Shown here: positions 10,264 through 22,268 of the stretch, one piece after another | How positions within the stretch are numbered: position 1 is the first letter of the stretch | How the letters are laid out: each line of letters opens with the position of its first letter | DNA from: Caprimulgus europaeus | Lineage: Eukaryota; Chordata; Aves; Caprimulgiformes; Caprimulgidae | DNA: 64,000 bases | NCBI GenBank assembly: GCA_907165065.1 | Contig: OU015524.1 | Span: 57,453,295 to 57,517,294, forward strand | Direction: 5' to 3' | Program-made: the position numbers and the translations under genes | Notes under the pieces: generated by a model | What the model was told of the DNA's origin: nothing | Database searches by the model: none | The model's input: the letters and a program-made list of their open reading frames with translations, nothing else

Positions 10264-13050
10264 ACAAATGACAGACTGAAACATCTCGGCCAGAAGTCTG
10301 TCAATGTAAATCAATGTAGCTATGCCACTGACTCCCACAGCAAAGCTGGGCTGGTTTATTCCATTAAGAATCCAGATCTTGAATGCAAGTATGTATAGCC
10401 CATGTCTGTAAAGTGCACTGTGCTGGGTTGGGGCTGCGGGATGTGAGAGCCATGGTCCACCATATCATGTTGAAAGAACCAGTATAGCTCTCGTGACTTA
10501 GCTTGGGTATCAGAAATCATCTAATCATAGTGGTAGCCAGGCAGGCTAAGTCAGCCATGCGAGCTAATGTATCCTGCTACTGCTGTTAGAGTCATTCCAG
10601 TCCCCAAGCTACTTTTTGTAGAGCTGGCTTGTAGAGTTAGCCTGTATAATTCAACACTACATTGCACTGGCAAACCCATAAGGAGCATGGCTGCATATGC
10701 GTGCAAGCAAGAAAGCAGAGTTAAGTGGTGCTGTACTCACAGGCTTCTGTATATCTGGGTGTAATAGTGTTTATTTGCCCATGTACTGATGACCAAAGAC
10801 CCAGGTCTTTTCCTAATGTTCACAAACCAGCCTGTGTCAGTAAGTGGCTTAATTTGAAAGACACTGATTAATGTAACCAGCTGTAATAGGGCACCAAGAA
10901 TCCCGCTTCTAGGTATTTTCCCTGCACTTACACTAGGAGCAATAAAGGTAATCTCTCTTTAATGTTTAAAGCAAGAAGTTCTTTCTTAAGCATGGTAATT
11001 CTACACCAGTGTGCCTGGATGCAATCCAGTGTCATTGCATGTAGAGTGAGATAGTGTAGTGTCTGAATAGCATCATGTTCTTACTGCAAGGCAATATTTT
11101 TCCAAGGCCTGGGGTAGATTTCCTGGACTATAAATACCACAGAAGTCTTACAGAAGTGATCCCTTAAAAAAGAATCTGGGATGTATCTTTTCATACCGAT
11201 CATGCAGAGCAGTCACTGTGTCATTAGTGTGCCATCTATCACCATTTCATTGAGTTAATCTGAGTTTTGGTGTAATGTCCCAGTGTCTCAGGATGTCTGC
11301 TGCATTTACAGGAACAAGCGACTGGGTGGAATGTGTGATCAGCAAGTTCACCAGTGTTTGCAGTGAAACATAAACATGAATGAGTCTAGACATGCTTGGA
11401 AGCCCAAGAAAGTATTAATAAATCTTGCTCAGTGTTTTTAATGAAGGTATTTGGAGCAGTAAGATCACAGAAGTCATCTCCAGCTTGAGGAATAAGCACA
11501 CGTCCATGTTGAGTCAGTTGAGGAGAGCAGTGACAGCAAACACACATTTTCTAAAGGAGGCATTTCTAGGTGATTATCTTCTGCCTCTAAAAAACAGGAC
11601 CTGGCTGAAATTTTGAGACAAGACATCTATATATCATGGATTCCACACACATAAAAAGAGCAAAAAATACACAGTGGGCTTTTTTTAAAATCTGTTTTTT
11701 CCAGAAAGAAATACCGTTGCAGACATAAAAGTTTTTCCAGGCTTGCCCTGGGCACTCCTTGAAATACGCTGTATGGACAATATGCAATCAAACCTCTGTC
11801 TGTCTCTAGGAGATATTCATCCTGTCTCTCCTTGGCAAGCTGGGTTTCCTGTCCAGTCCCACTAGATTTATTGCTTCATTGTGGTGGAAAAAAAAAATCA
11901 AGGCTAGTGACAGACCATATATGGGTATGGAGCAACAGAGATGAACTAGAAGGGGGAAAAAAAAAAAAAAAGAAAGGTGGGTATAATTACAAGTCAATTA
12001 AATATAAATCATGACATGGATACGAGGAAAGGAGCAGCATGCAGAAACCTGCAAGAAATACAGGTGTTCTCTGACTTTCTCCCTCCACCCTGCAGACTAG
12101 CAGGGCTGAGGAACAGTGCCCATACTGGCACTGTGAACAATCTTCACATCTGCTGGGTGGGATTTCCAGCCATCGACGAGCTCAAGGTAGATTAATGATG
12201 CAGCAGCACCATTAAAGAAAGCAGCAACAGGAGGCTGAGATCTTTTGGCCAGGTTGGTTTGTGCTTCTATTACTGCCTAGTAACACATAACTCTTCATGA
12301 GGGCATAAAATTGCTCTTTACTAATGTTTTTCTCATTCAGAGGTCAGCAAAGCCACAGTGAAAGTAAAGAGGAGGAGTGCAAGGCTGTAATGGGACTGCT
12401 GACAGCAGCCAGCCACCTTCGTACAAGAGGGACTTAATCCGCTATCTCATAAGGGGCAACCTGTGCCTGCTCCTTGGTTGCCACTGCTGCAGGCCCTGAG
12501 CACGTGTGGCAGGCAGGATGGCAGCTGGGTGGGCTACTTTTGCCACAGTGCACATTTGCCCCAGTGCATGCAAGGTTTGTAAAAAGCTGCCCTTCTTTAT
12601 TCAGACTGGGGTACAGGCCAGAGTCAAACCAAAGCAGGTCAAGATAACCTAGTCCCGTTAAGAGTGCAAAATGTCCTCAGCTCCTTCAAAAGAGTTGCAA
12701 ACCCAAAGAGTGCTTTCTTCATTCCAGTTCTGACTCAAAGGCACAGGCAGCGTAAAGCAGCGTGGCTCCGCAGATGGTTCACAGCAAATCAGGTTCTGGC
12801 CAGCATGTTAAAAAACCCTTGAATTATCAGTCAGTCTGTGCTTCATTATTTGCTTCTTACCCATTTCTAGTGATTCTATACCAGCTCTGATAGGCAACAG
12901 TGCCATTGAGAATCTGCTGATTCAAATCCCTCCTTCCCCAGCAGAAAGTCAGTGGGAGGAAGGAAGAAAGAAACACAACTCGACATTCTATTTTTCCCCC
13001 TTCAAAAAAACCCTAAATTGCTTCTTTAATGCACTCGAGGTTTTGAGCAG
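10264..13050. other. Non-genic stretch
   Basis: No family-level matches are seen. An A-run with interruptions lies at about 11950-11975. The segment around 12.7-13.0 kb is calmer and may form the edge of the conserved-looking block that follows. Small open frames (60-72 codons) carry no domains. Confidence 0.5.
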
Positions 13051-13059
13051 GGTAGGAAG

Positions 13060-13380
13060 CTCTGATAAAGAATGGGGCTTCAATTTTGTCAAAGACAAGC
13101 TCTGCAGCAAGCCTGTGAACTCCAATAAATTTGTAACTCTGTTCCCAGTCAGAAACAGAACAATAGCCTCTCCTGTTTAATTGTGGATTGCAGCGAGTGG
13201 TTTCGTGCTCAAACCCTCTTGTAATGTAGTCCTCTCCTTTTAATCATCAAAGGTGATCTCTGCCAAAGCAGCTGACAGTTGCATTTGATCAAGTGTAATA
13301 GGAACAGTCAGATCTTCCAGGATCCTTGTAGTTACCCATTTTCCATGTGTAATTCCAGTCTATTTCATACAAGTTTAATA
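13060..13380. promoter_or_regulatory. Candidate conserved non-coding element with TCF/LEF-type site
   Basis: This is a repeat-free, mid-GC block with clustered transcription-factor-like words: ATCAAAGG (TCF/LEF core) at 13246-13253, GCTGACAG (TALE homeodomain type) near 13270, and TTTAATTGTGG. Such density is typical of developmental enhancers, but conservation cannot be tested from one sequence. Function is inferred. Confidence 0.3.
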
Positions 13381-13494
13381 TGACAACTGTATTACAAAAT
13401 TAGAGGAAGGAATTGGAGTGAGATGACTCACTGTTTGGGTTTTTTTTATTATTATAAAATCTGATCTCAAAACAAAAGCCATTTTCTATTCCCA

Positions 13495-13640
13495 GCCCTT
13501 CTACTGACCCCCTGTGTGACCTTGAACAACCTTTAATGTCTAGATCCCTTCTCTTGCTTCTCCTGTTACTGCTATTTAGACTGTGAGCTGAGCAGAACAG
13601 GCACTGCCTGGTTTGGGGTCCCATTGTAATAGCTAGTGCA
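13495..13640 (+). repeat. Ancient MIR/L3-like retroposon fragment
   Basis: CTTCTACTGACCCCCTGTGT followed by GACCTTGAACAACC matches the MIR core (CTGTGTGACCTTGGGCAA). Downstream, TTTAGACTGTGAGCTGAGCA, CAGGCACTGCCTGG and GGGGTCCCATTGTAATAGC resemble the TAGACTGTAAGCTC...CAGGGACTGTCT tail of sauropsid MIR/L3-type copies. Decay is heavy; the boundaries are approximate. Confidence 0.5.
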
Positions 13641-13928
13641 GAGGAGCGTGCACTTAGATTTGATGACACCTGGACATAAACACCACTCACAGATATATTA
13701 GTAGCTATATAAATTTTTGTATTTATCACAATACATATCTATCTATATATATACTCATGCAAACGTGCTCCATACTGGTTTTAAATTTGAGAATTAATAT
13801 TTTAGGGGTGAGGAATTCTGGTTTTAACCAAGAAAGAAGACCCATCCTTCAATACAACTTCAACTGAATTTGCCAGGAGAACTTCTTTTGGACTTATGGT
13901 TTTCATAGTTCAGTTTACATTGGCTCTG

Positions 13929-13953
13929 GCAAAGCAAAGCAAAGCAAAGCAAA
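13929..13953 (+). repeat. (GCAAA)5 microsatellite
   Basis: Five perfect tandem copies of GCAAA. Confidence 0.95.
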
Positions 13954-14159
13954 ATGTCTGTTATGTGTGCCAGCTGTTATCTAGACCCACCAGGGACGTT
14001 CAGAGGTGTCCATTGCCTGGGTGTAGACCACATCTACTATGCAGAGTTCATTTTTTATTTGATTACCATAGGCCAGGAAGAGCACCAAATCAGTTGCACT
14101 TGTGTCATTTGGGAAGGTGGTTGGTGGTGGAGAGAGGAGGGCAGAAGACAGTCAAAATG

Positions 14160-14430
14160 AAAATGGTTTGGTTAATTAATTGCAAGCACTGCTTGAAGGG
14201 CCGGCACGTATATTTAATCAGTTGCCTAGTAACAAACGGTGTATGATGTGAATGCTATCAGCCCGCAGCGTGAGCAAAGGATGGTCCCTTTCTGTTTTTA
14301 TCAGCCGCCAGCATGCATACTCTGGGTGTTGCATGCCCTTGTGCTCATAAGGGCTTCTCTGCCACTTCACAAAAGCCACACTGTGGCAAGGAGTCCCGCT
14401 CATTCTGGCTCTGCCATTTCTGCTCCTCCC
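14160..14430. promoter_or_regulatory. Candidate conserved regulatory element with RFX X-box
   Basis: The block begins with AATTAATTGCAAGC and contains GTTGCCTAGTAAC at 14221-14233. That is a palindromic RFX X-box (GTYNCC half, 1-nt spacer, RGYAAC half). It has no repeat similarity and unusual word richness for bird intergenic DNA. A 136-codon plus frame crosses it (14239-14649), but it has no domain and I treat it as non-coding. Confidence 0.35.
14221..14233. promoter_or_regulatory. RFX X-box
   Basis: GTTGCCTAGTAAC: both half-sites fit the RFX consensus, with a one-base spacer. X-boxes regulate ciliary genes and some developmental enhancers. No adjacent gene is visible, so the target is unknown. 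Confidence 0.5.
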
Positions 14431-15149
14431 CCAGACATCTCAGAGGGAAGCCTGTCTCTTCTTACAGGGAGTGACCTTTTCAATGGTGAATCAAATGACA
14501 AGAAAAATTATCCAGATCTCCCCTCCCCTCCACCCACCTTTTTTCTTTATGAAGTTATCTACACACCGGGAATAGAGCGGAAGCATTGTTGCTGCTCACG
14601 TTCTGTTACTGACACCAGTGTCACCATTAGCAGTATATATCTTCCATAAAAACCTGTGCAGAGAAAACCAAAGAATTGTTGGCACTGGGGCAGAGGCAGA
14701 ATTAATAGGAAAGTGGGTTTGTTGGTTTGCGGGTTTTTTTGCAGTGACCTTAAAGAAGGAAGGGCAATGGATGGATAGATGCTGGATTGCAGCACATAAA
14801 ACCAGCCCAAGACAAACTGTACAGTTCTGTTTCCTGTAGGTGAAAAAATAACTCATGACCTGACAGGCAACTGAACACTGAGTACTCCTCTGGTGCTAGT
14901 TTTAGGAGGGAATTTGACAACAAGAATTTGCTTGTAGTTTTCCACCACCCATATGCCAGTATGTAGCTGGACCCGATAATACAAGGACACAAAAAATGTT
15001 TGCACCACCTATCCGTATTGCGAAAGATGAATAAAAAAGGAACATCCATAAAATAAATGCTCCCATTTATGTTTTAACATGCCATGATAATGTTTGTGTG
15101 TCCTTACCAGGGCTTCCTCTCCTCCCTCCCCCTTCTCCATTTGTAAATC

Positions 15150-15390
15150 CCACTGGATAAAGACTACATCTTCCATAAAGAATTCCCACCAGAAATCTTT
15201 ATAAATCCTCCATCAGTGAAATACTCTGCTGTCATGCTGAGCAGAAGCTAATCTAATTAAGACGGGATCTGCTAAATTTAATAGCCTGCTATGAATTTTT
15301 ACGGACATCTGGTAACTGGAAGGTTGGAACGACTCTGACACATCAAATACACATTGTCCAAATGACCAGTATCAGTCTGATTATTTTCCC
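15150..15390. promoter_or_regulatory. Candidate conserved non-coding element rich in homeodomain-like sites
   Basis: A repeat-free block with GCTAATCTAATTAAGACGGG, CTAAATTTAATAGC and GACATCTGG (E-box), all in about 80 bp. The appearance is that of a developmental enhancer. Conservation is not tested here. Confidence 0.3.
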
Positions 15391-18300
15391 TTTTTCAGTC
15401 ACTTGTAGCTGATGTAAGATACAATCACCCCCTCAGGATACACCCATGTGATTCTATCTGAAATTAATGAGGGTTATGGTGTGTACATGTTGGAAAGCAG
15501 AACTGGGCCCCTGATGCTTCCTCTATTTTTTTTTTTCCAATTAATGAAGGATCAGGATATACATGCATTATATTTCTTTGTTTACAAATACTGTAAAGAG
15601 TATAGCATCAGCCAGAGCATCTCTTAGAGCATTTGTCTTTGCTATCTGCAAGTTATGAACCCAGACTTAACCAGCAGCTTTCCTCAGTCAAAGCCTTACA
15701 TCATGGCCTCTGACTAAGCACAGTATTCCCAGTGAGGACCAGAGGAGCTCCACCATTTTTATTATCTCTTCCAAGGGTAGGATTGTTGGGGTTTTTTATC
15801 CCTTAAGCTTCTAGAGCAAAAAACAGTTGAAAATCTCTAGTGGTCCCCAAGAAATGGCGAACTAAGCAGTTACAAGGCTGGGCCCATCCCATGAGCCGAG
15901 TGCACGTTGATAGAAGTGCACGTCATTCTCCCCATCTTCATGAACCACAGTCTGAGAATGCCACTTTAATGAGTTCCTGGTACTTTTGTGGCTGACTAAC
16001 TCATCAACAAGAAAGTGCATGAACATTATTTCCACCCAGCAGATTCCACTGGTGTTTAGCTCTCCCAGGCATCACTCTGAGCTGCTTATAATAAAACCAC
16101 AAATACACACACACATATACATGGTTTACACTCATAGTTCCGTAATTTTCAGACAGGGCAGACAGCACACGAGGCACAATGCCAAACCTTTCAGAGTAGA
16201 CAGTTTTCACTTTAAAGCATGTATTTCCTTATTTGCTGTCTTGGTAAATAAACCATTTTTCTCAAACTCCCCTCAGCCGTCTCTCCCCACACCCATAATA
16301 AAGGACTCAAGTAAATTCAGCAACACAGTGGGAGTTGTGTTAACCTGATGTGATGAGTTGGCACTTGAAAATTTAATCTCTTTACCATCCACCAGCATTA
16401 AATCTGTGTAGTGTGACTTTTAAACACATGCCAAAGAGCAGGAAAGTTACAGTCTTGGCTTACAGATTCCTAAGGCACTGGCTTCATGAAATGGGAACAA
16501 ACATTTCTGGGGCCAAGTGCAGAAAACTAGTCTCCATGTAAATAAAAAAATCCTCACTAAAGTAACATGAATGTTGGTGTAGTTTAGTTGGAACATTTGT
16601 AGTGAAAAGAGACAGGTAATCCAGCTGAAAGGTTTGGGTGCGCAATTGGTACATGCAGAACCCTATGCGCAGGATAGTCTGTGTGATGGTCAGTGCAAAT
16701 CAACGTTGTGCCAGTGGTACTGCATTGACTTACTCGAGGTAGAGCTTTTGCAGTCACCTCCTGAAGCTGCTTGGCTTGGAGCTCAGATGCTTCTCTGCAG
16801 CCATGGACAAAACCTGCCTCCCTAAACAGCAAGGTGAGCACTGCTGTGCTCACTGAGGGAAAGGGTAGAATAGCACATCTCTCCCCCCCACAGATTATGA
16901 AACTGTCCACCTTTGTTCAGCCATTCCTAGGCATTTGTTGCCTGGTGTTATAAAAGCTAAGGGGTCTTGGAGACACAGATTTGTAAACCAGGCCCCAGCC
17001 TCCCTTCCTCCCATTGCATCCCACTGCTCCCTTCCAAACATGGACCTCTGCACTCCCAGAGGAGCAACTTTACTCCACAGTTAGGACTTTTCATACATTC
17101 TTGGCAAGATACCGTCTTGACCTTCTCGGATTAACTATCCAAATGAACAGAAACAGATATAATCTGCAGAAGGGTGTCTATGACATAGTTACAGTGACAC
17201 TGAATCAATTGTGTGGACCAAGCTAATGTTGGTTATTCTTTCCAGGGAAAATGTGAAATTAACTTATAATGGTGTGATGTGATTCCAGAAATTAGGAATA
17301 ATTTGAGGATCATACATCTTGCCTGTAATGGTTTTTGATTATCAATATCCATGTTTGTTGTTATTCTGTGTTCAGAACAAAATGAGAATGTGCAAAGGGT
17401 AGTAAAGATGTACACGTCATTAATTTTGTTGATGGTAAATAAAACAGAATTTTAGTTAACATGATCAAAGGATTAGTTAAAAAGCATGTATACTTATTAT
17501 AGTTGGAGCTAATTTATGCACATGTTAAAAGCACCTTAAAATGCATAATATGAGAAGTAAAAAAGTCACATCCATAGCATGTAGTTTATTCTTTATCTTA
17601 AAATTTATGATAGATGATGATCTCCTTTGTCTATGATAGACCCTGGAGTAAAAGGATTTTGTTGCTTTCTGAAAAAGTTAAATATGACTTAGTGTTTGCA
17701 GAAATTTTCAGAAGTACTTGTGTGTGCCTTTAAAACAAAACATAGTAAGAAGGGAAGAAGGAGGGAAGGAAGAAAGGAAGGAGAGTTGGGAAAATTTGTA
17801 AGAGTATCTAAACAATTTAGTGACCTATGTTTCATGAAGGAAAATGGAATTTTAAATCTGTAGGTACCTGTGCTTATTTACTTCTTTAGACACTCCATTG
17901 ATGCTTTTAAGAATCAAATCTGCTGTTTCATGGCCACCTAATTTAAAAGACGTGCATATTTCTGAAAGTAGATGTACCATTATGCCAAGGCAGTGACACC
18001 ATTCTTTGGGTGTTTCCCGGAGCAACAGGAACTGAAAACGATGGCTAGTGGAAAGCAGAATTGAACACCCACATGTCCAGTGAGTGCCATAGCTACCAAT
18101 GACTGTCTGTTATTTTTCTGCTTCTCTGAAAATCAGACAGCAAGCCAGTCTGCATTTAACAAAGCAGTTTCCAAGACGTAGTCACCTCCAGGAGAAGTTT
18201 CTGTTAGTGAGACACACAAAAGGGGTGTGTGTGTCCGTTTGCATACACAAGTTGCACACCATCTTATGTATCAAAGTGTTGTTATTTGTGTTTTGCTTCT

Positions 18301-19510
18301 AGCTCGCTCAGGTGGTTCTTCAGGTCACTGATTTTTAGATTTTCTCTGTATGTGCCGTATTTCCTGCAGTCACTGAGGATCCAGCAGTAGCGAGGCACAT
18401 GGAAGCTGGGTTGTTATGGCAGTCTCACAGTGCTCTTGGATTTCCAACCCTTTGTACAACTTTACCTATTTGTCAATTTTGTGCGAACCTCAAATCACTT
18501 ACATAGTAAGCTGTTCTGCTCAAGGGCAAGTAATAGCCAAACTATTCCCACCAGCCATGATCAGCCAAGCTCCTAATGTCTAACTCTCTCCAGCACAAGC
18601 CCTGCCTTCATGCTGGAAAAGCTTAGGATCTCCTATACTAAACATATACACAATATTTACCCATGCACTCTACTCTCAACCTCCACATTCAAAACAAGAT
18701 CATGCTCTGGTCTTCACTGGTAATGATCTATTGACCACAAAACTGCGAACTAACAAGCATTGCTAATTTAATCACACAGTGACCAACTCTAATAGATGTG
18801 ACTAGAAAACCTAACAGATGCAGAAGTTTTACTTGTAAAACATCCAAGTAAGTCATATGCAAGACAGAATCTGTAGATGCAATGCTTTCAAAATTGTATC
18901 TGGATAGACTAAAATGTTAAATAGCTCTTTCCACTGAAGATAAGTATAATAATCCCCTAAAATATAAACTCTCTTGATTAGAGACTAAAACTCAAAAATT
19001 TTGTGTTAATTTTGTTTGCATGTTCGTGCAGCAAGAGGTGGACAATAGTCACTTTTCCAGAGGTTTTCTTCACCTCAGGACAGCAAGTAAAAGATACCAA
19101 GTAGGCAGTTTCTGAGTGTGCTCACAGCTGGACAGGCTGAGTAAACAATTTTGCAGTGCTTCATATCTAGATTAATAGCAACATACTAGCCATGTTTATC
19201 TACAGAGTTCATAAATCCCATAAATTAGAAGCAAATGTGGTACCAGAAATCCTCGTGGAAGCCTGCACAGGCCACAGACGGCAACTGTTACTCCAGACTA
19301 TGTCTGTGCCTACACATCCAGGCTATCAGACCTGCTGCTGTAGTAATACCAATGCAGTGATTTTCTCCAGCCTGAGAGCTGGCAGCTCACATAAGCATTT
19401 ATCTTGACACCACACAAAAAGGGCAGTGCTGCCCAGTGAGGAGCTCCACAAGGTTGCTCCTTCCACCCCACCAGTGGTTTAGAAAAGTGAGGTGGTGATC
19501 AAAGGAATAG
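15391..19510. other. Non-genic stretch
   Basis: Neither genes nor recent transposons are recognised. It contains a purine-rich GGAA/GAAG tract (about 17747-17785). Open frames are short (60-120 codons) and lack domains. Confidence 0.5.
17747..17785 (+). repeat. GGAA/GAAG purine-rich simple repeat
   Basis: Imperfect tandem run of GAAG/GGAA units, all purines, about 39 bp. Confidence 0.85.
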
Positions 19511-19514
19511 TAAA

Positions 19515-20332
19515 AATGTCATTTCTCCAGACCTGGACAGGCTGGAGAACTGGGCAGAAAGGAACCTAACGAAGTTCAACAAAGACAAGTGTAGAGTCCT
19601 GCACCTAGGGAGATATAACCCCAGGCACCAGTACAGGTTGGGGGTTGACCTCCTGGAAAGCAGCTCTTCAGAGAAGGACCTGGAAGTCCTGGTGGACACC
19701 GAATTAATCATGAGCCAGCAATGTGCTCTCATGGCCAAGAAAGCCAATGGTATCCTGGGGTGCACTGAGAGTGTGCCCAGCAGTCAAAGGAGGTGATCCT
19801 CCCTCTCTGTTGTGCCCTAGTGAGGCACATCTGGAGTACTGTGTCCAGTTCTGGGATCCCTGGTTCAGGAAGGACAAGGAACTACTGGAGAGTCCAGCGG
19901 AGGGCTACAAAGATGATTAGGGGACTGGAGCATCTTTCTTATGAGGAAAGACTGAGAGACCTGGGTCTGTTTAGCCTGGAGAAGAGAAGACAGAGAGTAT
20001 CTTATCAATGCTTATAAATATCTAAAGGGCAGGTGTCAACAGGATTGGGACAGATTCTTTTTAGTGGTGCCCAGTGACAGGACAACAGGCAACTGGCACA
20101 AACTGGAACACAGGAACTTCCATCTGAAGATGAGGAAAAACTACTTTACTTTGAAGGTGACAGAGCACTAAAACAGGCTGCCCAGAGAGGTATCTCCTTT
20201 TCTGGCAATATTCAAAACAAGCCTGGATGTGATACTGTGCAACTTGCTCTAGATGTACCTGCTTTGGCAGGGGGGTTGGACTAGCTGATCTCCAGAAGTC
20301 CCTTCCAACCCCTACCATTCTGTGATTCTGTG
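19515..20332 (+). mobile_element. CR1 LINE, plus strand, about 0.8 kb 3' portion
   Basis: The longest CR1 copy in the window. It starts in the C-terminal reverse transcriptase region (GACAGGCTGGAGAACTGGGC, AAGTTCAACAAAGACAAGTG, GTCCTGCACCTAGGG) and continues through CACATCTGGAGTACTGTGTC, AGGGCTACAAAGATGATTAG and TTAGCCTGGAGAAG. It ends with GGGGGGTTGGACTAGCTGAT and the tail ATTCTGTGATTCTGTG. The ATTCTGTG octamer differs from the ATTCTATG tails of the 2.1 and 21.1 kb copies, so it comes from another subfamily. Frames are broken, so no functional protein remains. Confidence 0.95.
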
Positions 20333-21130
20333 TAAAAATTGTGTGAGGGAGCCACAGCTTCTGCTGACAGCATGGGAGACTTCTGTCTCCCCAGGGGGTA
20401 GGAGCTAATTTCATCACTGTGGTGCCTCGCTAGACTCCAGCAGAAAATGGTTGTGCCAAAACTCTCCCCACCTCCCCCTTCTGAATTACAGCACATGCAA
20501 GTCTGCAAGGCAGAACCTGCTCAGCTCCACACTGCACATGAAAGTCTGACTACACACACTCTTTCTCGTTTGCCATTAGACTTAATTGTGGGTGTGCCCG
20601 TACGTCACCCTGGAGCCCCTAATGAGAGAGCACGGTTGCCATGAGCAGTATTTCATGGGAGGGCTGAGCGTCCCTCCTGGAAAGCCCCACTGACACAGCT
20701 GCCTCCCTCCTGGGAGCAGCTCACACAGCTCTGCCCTGGGATGGGTAGGCATGTCCTCAGCAGCTTGCAGTGGGATTTTGACTGTTGTTTTCTTAGTTTT
20801 ACCAACAGATTCTCTTCAGAAACCTGTATTCTTTTGGCTCTTCTCTGTGCCATTTTCTATCACAAAAGGAGTGCCTTGTCACAGCAGTTCACTAAAGTGT
20901 AAGGCGAGGTATAATACACATCAAGGGGTGAGACACCACCAACAAAAATCAACACATCCTCCTCCTTTTCTGAAGTGCTTTAACCAGGAAACCTTCCAGA
21001 TCCCTGTGAAATCACAGGTCCATCATGCATAGGGATCCACAAATCAACAGCTCTTTCCTTCCAGCCAGCCCCTCCTCCTCCAATGAAAGGAGTCACCCAC
21101 CCCTTCCCAGGTGAGCAGTTAATAGAAGAT
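20333..21130. other. Spacer between two CR1 copies
   Basis: About 0.8 kb without a recognisable repeat or gene. It holds short frames only. Confidence 0.5.
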
Positions 21131-21491
21131 CCAGGGAGACCTTGTTACAGCCTTTCAGTCCTTAAAGGGGGCCTACAAGAAATACAGGGAGAAACTTTTA
21201 GCAGAGCCTTTGGCGATAGGACAAGGGGGAATGGTTTTAAACTAAAAGGCAATAGATTTAGACTAGATGTAAGGAAGAAATTTTTTACAATGAGGGTGGT
21301 GAAACAATGGAACAGGTTGCCCAGAGAGGTGGTAGAAGCCCCATCCCTGGAAACATTTGAGGTCAGGCTGGATGGGGCTCTGCGTAACTTGATCTAGTTG
21401 AAGATGACTCTGCTGACTGCAGGGGGGTTGGACTAGATGACCTTTGAAGGTCCCTTTCTACCCAAACCATTCCATGATTCTATGATTCTGT
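21131..21491 (+). mobile_element. CR1 LINE, plus strand, 3' end
   Basis: A 5'-truncated CR1. It has CCAGGGAGACCTTGTTACAG, AAAGGGGGCCTACAAGAAAT, GATAGGACAAGGGGGAATGG, GGTTGCCCAGAGAGGTGGTA and the 3' block GGGGGGTTGGACTAGATGAC, then the ATTCCATGATTCTATGATTC tail. It is close to the usual avian 3'-end sequence, so relatively young. The open frame at 21083-21397 translates CR1 3' sequence and is not a host gene. Confidence 0.95.
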
Positions 21492-21804
21492 AAGTTGAGA
21501 ACTCAGGCAGAGCTAAAGCAAGCTGAGAAAGCTCGAGGCCATCAAAGCCCCTTTGCTTTCTCTCCTTCTCTCCACCAGGTCTTTCCCTCACCTGAAGCAA
21601 CACCCCAGCCCAGTGCATTGGCCATTGCCCATGTTTTTTGCCCTGTCTGCTTTATCTGTGTTTGAATCCTGCTCCACGTTAGCCCAGAAACATTCTAAAA
21701 GATGACCTGTCCTCAGCCTCTCAGGCTATTTTTCTAGGCTGGGAGTTTACTAAAGTGAAAGAAAATTTAAGCTGAGGTTACTATGTTGCCTCAGTAGCCA
21801 GGAA

Positions 21805-21812
21805 TCTTAGGT
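21805..21812 (+). repeat. Left target-site duplication of the hAT element
   Basis: TCTTAGGT, identical to 22261-22268 on the other side of the element. Eight bases is the hAT-superfamily length. Confidence 0.95.
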
Positions 21813-22260
21813 CAGGGGTCCTCAAACTTTGTAAACAGGAGGCCGGTTCACTGTCCCTCAGACACTGTCGGGGGCCGGAGCTGCCTGGGAGCTGGAGGGA
21901 GGGAGGGAGAGACGGGGGAGTTGCCCACCTCGCTGATGCCGCTGCCCCCCTCCTCAGCCCGGCCGCGCAGTCCAGAAAGGGCGGCCAGAAGGGACTGAAG
22001 GAACTTTGCCGCGCCGGGGCTCTGGCAATTTGCCCCAGTTGGCTGGACCTCGCAGTCCGGTGGCTGCCGACGGAGCTTGCCTGACAGAGGAGGTGCCCGC
22101 GCCTCTCGCCCGCCCCAGGGGGGCAGGTCGAGGACGAGGCGCTGGTTCTCCCCCAACCCCCGGCGGGTGGGGGGCGGGGAGTTCTGTAAATACCGGTGGG
22201 CCAGATTGAGGACCCTGGGAGGCCGTATCTGGCCCACGGGCTGTAGTTTGAGGACCCCTG
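21813..22260 (+). mobile_element. Non-autonomous hAT DNA transposon, 448 bp, intact ends
   Basis: The element starts CAGGGGTCCTCAAACT and ends AGTTTGAGGACCCCTG, a perfect 16-bp terminal inverted repeat, with similarity continuing inward (GAGGCCGGTTC against GTGGGCCAGAT on the complement). It is flanked by identical 8-bp duplications TCTTAGGT. TIR form and duplication length identify the hAT superfamily, probably Charlie-like. The interior is GC- and CpG-rich and encodes no transposase; small frames inside (up to 129 codons) have no domain. Perfect TIRs, a perfect duplication and retained CpGs suggest a moderately young insertion. It needed a transposase supplied elsewhere. Confidence 0.93.
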
Positions 22261-22268
22261 TCTTAGGT
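22261..22268 (+). repeat. Right target-site duplication of the hAT element
   Basis: TCTTAGGT, exact copy of 21805-21812. Confidence 0.95.

Noticed and set aside
14239..14649. 136-codon plus-strand frame in the enhancer-like block
   Set aside because: No domain; transcription-factor words suit a non-coding interpretation better.
19499..20417. Several open frames around 19.5-20.4 kb
   Set aside because: They translate CR1 sequence or its complement, not host genes.
21848..22237. 129-codon minus frame inside the hAT element
   Set aside because: Lies wholly inside a non-autonomous transposon and shows no transposase (hAT dimerisation or DDE) motif.
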